Position numbers and translations under genes: made by a program. From Candidatus Gastranaerophilales bacterium (GTDB taxonomy: Bacteria; Cyanobacteriota; Vampirovibrionia; Gastranaerophilales; Gastranaerophilaceae), in the NCBI GenBank assembly GCA_900548405.1, contig UNSJ01000015.1, forward strand, positions 1-44,271: a DNA stretch of 44,271 nt. Direction: 5' to 3'. This document shows, one piece after another, positions 43,283-44,271 of this stretch. Every line of letters starts with the position of its first letter. Position 1 is the stretch's first letter. The notes beneath the pieces were generated by a model. That model was not told the origin of the DNA. It was given only the letters and a program-made list of their open reading frames with translations, and searched no databases.

Positions 43283-44190
43283 GATTTGTTTAGAACATTA
43301 ACTAAATTATAAATTACGATGAACTTGTTTATCAGGTCATCGTAATTTTTTGCTTTAACAAGCGACTTAAATAAGAAACCAAATTGCAAAGGTCTTTTAG
43401 AGCGCAAAGCAATCAAAATTATATTGTCTTTTACAGACATGCTGAATCCTTTTGCTGTAAAAACAGATCCGAGTTCTTTTATGGCTTCCCAAAACTCCTG
43501 ATTAATGAAATCAATATTCTCAGGATTTTTTGCAAATGTATATAAAAAATGATTAAGCTCTGAGATTGGTGGCTTTGCCTGACGATATCTGTTATATTTA
43601 TGCTCGTTTTTGGATATTAAAATAACATGGTTATTAAATGATTTTTCTAATTCAAGTTGAATTGTTATTCCTCTGAAAAGATTTGGTTTATTTTGAACTT
43701 TAAAAGGCAGAGTAAGTTTTGTGTCACTCACTATTATATTTGTTTTATTATAAAATCCGAAAAAGCTTCTTATGTCTTCTTGTGTATCAAAATTTGGAAA
43801 TAATTCTGAATCTAATATTGTAGCTATGCTGAAATTTTTAGGCCAGTTTTTAAAGTTAGCGACAACAGGAAAAAATAAAGGAAGAACTTCATCCTGCAAT
43901 TTTAAAAGGTACTCTCTTGAGGTTATTATCACAGTTACAATACTTTGAATCAGGCATGCATACATTAAAAATAAAATTAAAGGCCATAATATGAAATTAT
44001 ATTCAAGTTTTAGCATCAGTAAAATAAAGATATAAGAAAAAATTAAGCCGAGAAGAAGAAAAGTTAAAGAAATTCCGATAACCTTAATAACTGTTTTCTT
44101 CCTATATTTTTCCATAGCTTGAATTTGAGGAATAATTTTTTCTTCAAAATATTTATAATACTCAGCTCTGAATTTTTCCTTATTTATCAT
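43279..44190 (-). CDS. DUF3137-like membrane protein
   Basis: A 303-aa protein with two close membrane helices (about 37-60 and 66-90) after a cytosolic N-terminal helix, then a soluble domain. The soluble part follows the DUF3137 pattern: the segment ATILDSELFPNFDTQEDIRS, NIIVSDTKLTLPF, FRGITIQLELEKSFNNHVILIS and a C-terminal FTAKGFSMSVKDNIILIAL. Function unknown. It overlaps the GT5 gene's stop by 4 bp in convergent orientation. The start is ATG at 44190. Confidence 0.7.
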   Translation of the reverse strand: MINKEKFRAEYYKYFEEKIIPQIQAMEKYRKKTVIKVIGISLTFLLLGLIFSYIFILLMLKLEYNFILWPLILFLMYACLIQSIVTVIITSREYLLKLQDEVLPLFFPVVANFKNWPKNFSIATILDSELFPNFDTQEDIRSFFGFYNKTNIIVSDTKLTLPFKVQNKPNLFRGITIQLELEKSFNNHVILISKNEHKYNRYRQAKPPISELNHFLYTFAKNPENIDFINQEFWEAIKELGSVFTAKGFSMSVKDNIILIALRSKRPLQFGFLFKSLVKAKNYDDLINKFIVIYNLVNVLNKS

Positions 44191-44264
44191 TTCATTATTT
44201 TAGCATATCAGTATAATTTATTACAATAGGAGAAAAATTTTTCAATTTTTTAACAAAAAAACTG

Positions 44265-44270
44265 TTGACA
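44265..44270 (+). promoter_or_regulatory. Possible -35 of a gene beyond the right edge
   Basis: A perfect TTGACA ends one base before the window edge. The -10 would lie outside the window. Confidence 0.3.
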
Positions 44271-44271
44271 A

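Noticed and set aside
7..44271. CRISPR arrays, insertion sequences, prophage, tRNA or rRNA genes
   Set aside because: No spaced direct repeats, transposase or phage proteins, cloverleaf-like or rRNA-like sequence was seen.

Overview
The window looks like chromosome of a gut-type, non-photosynthetic cyanobacterial relative (Gastranaerophilales / Vampirovibrionia, formerly Melainabacteria). This is inference from four things: AT-rich DNA; prepilin-like proteins with the FTLAEVLITLGIIGV type of N-terminus; a fermentative trimeric [FeFe]-hydrogenase (27874-32016); and outer-membrane and LPS functions (lpxK, a heptose-kinase-like gene, an O-antigen-ligase-like gene, an MCE/MlaD protein, a TpsB porin) with no photosynthesis genes. 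No rRNA, tRNA, CRISPR array, transposase or prophage is visible, so this is a housekeeping and lineage-specific region rather than an island.

Layout. 1-6000: tail of an unknown gene, an ABC1/UbiB-kinase-like membrane protein and a divergent 752-aa repeat-containing membrane protein. 5339-6770: a LuxR-type response regulator and a sensorless histidine kinase, with a terminator hairpin between them. 6771-11314: a structured non-coding stretch, rmuC, pyrF and comEC. 11395-14321: an exported three-gene operon (small secreted protein, TPR protein, GH10-like hydrolase). 14406-19772: ispG, a phosphoesterase, an FTG-motif protein, and a surface-glycan set (sugar kinase, DUF4330, O-antigen ligase/IctB-like). 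19750-25420: a prepilin whose start is out of frame because of a C10/G10 tract, a sugar aminotransferase, a lytic transglycosylase, a small FTG protein and an MCE protein. 25420-32016: a GC-rich structured element, lpxK, nth and hydCBA. 32112-36973: a Skp/OmpH-like gene broken by an amber codon, a TpsB porin and bioDA. 36974-44271: a 31-codon membrane micro-ORF, a zinc-ribbon protein, a second prepilin paired with an XRE regulator across a perfect palindrome, a concentrative nucleoside transporter, a GT5 (starch-synthase-like) protein with a second G10 tract, and a DUF3137 protein.

Most unusual: two G10 homopolymers, both in the first ~40 codons of a gene, one leaving its gene out of frame and the other in frame (candidate slippage-controlled genes); a recurrent N-terminal xFTG motif on three otherwise unrelated proteins; a divergent regulator/prepilin pair sharing a 27-bp palindrome; an amber-interrupted chaperone gene; and at least two uncharacterised structured RNA candidates. 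Convergent genes end within a few bases of each other at eight junctions.
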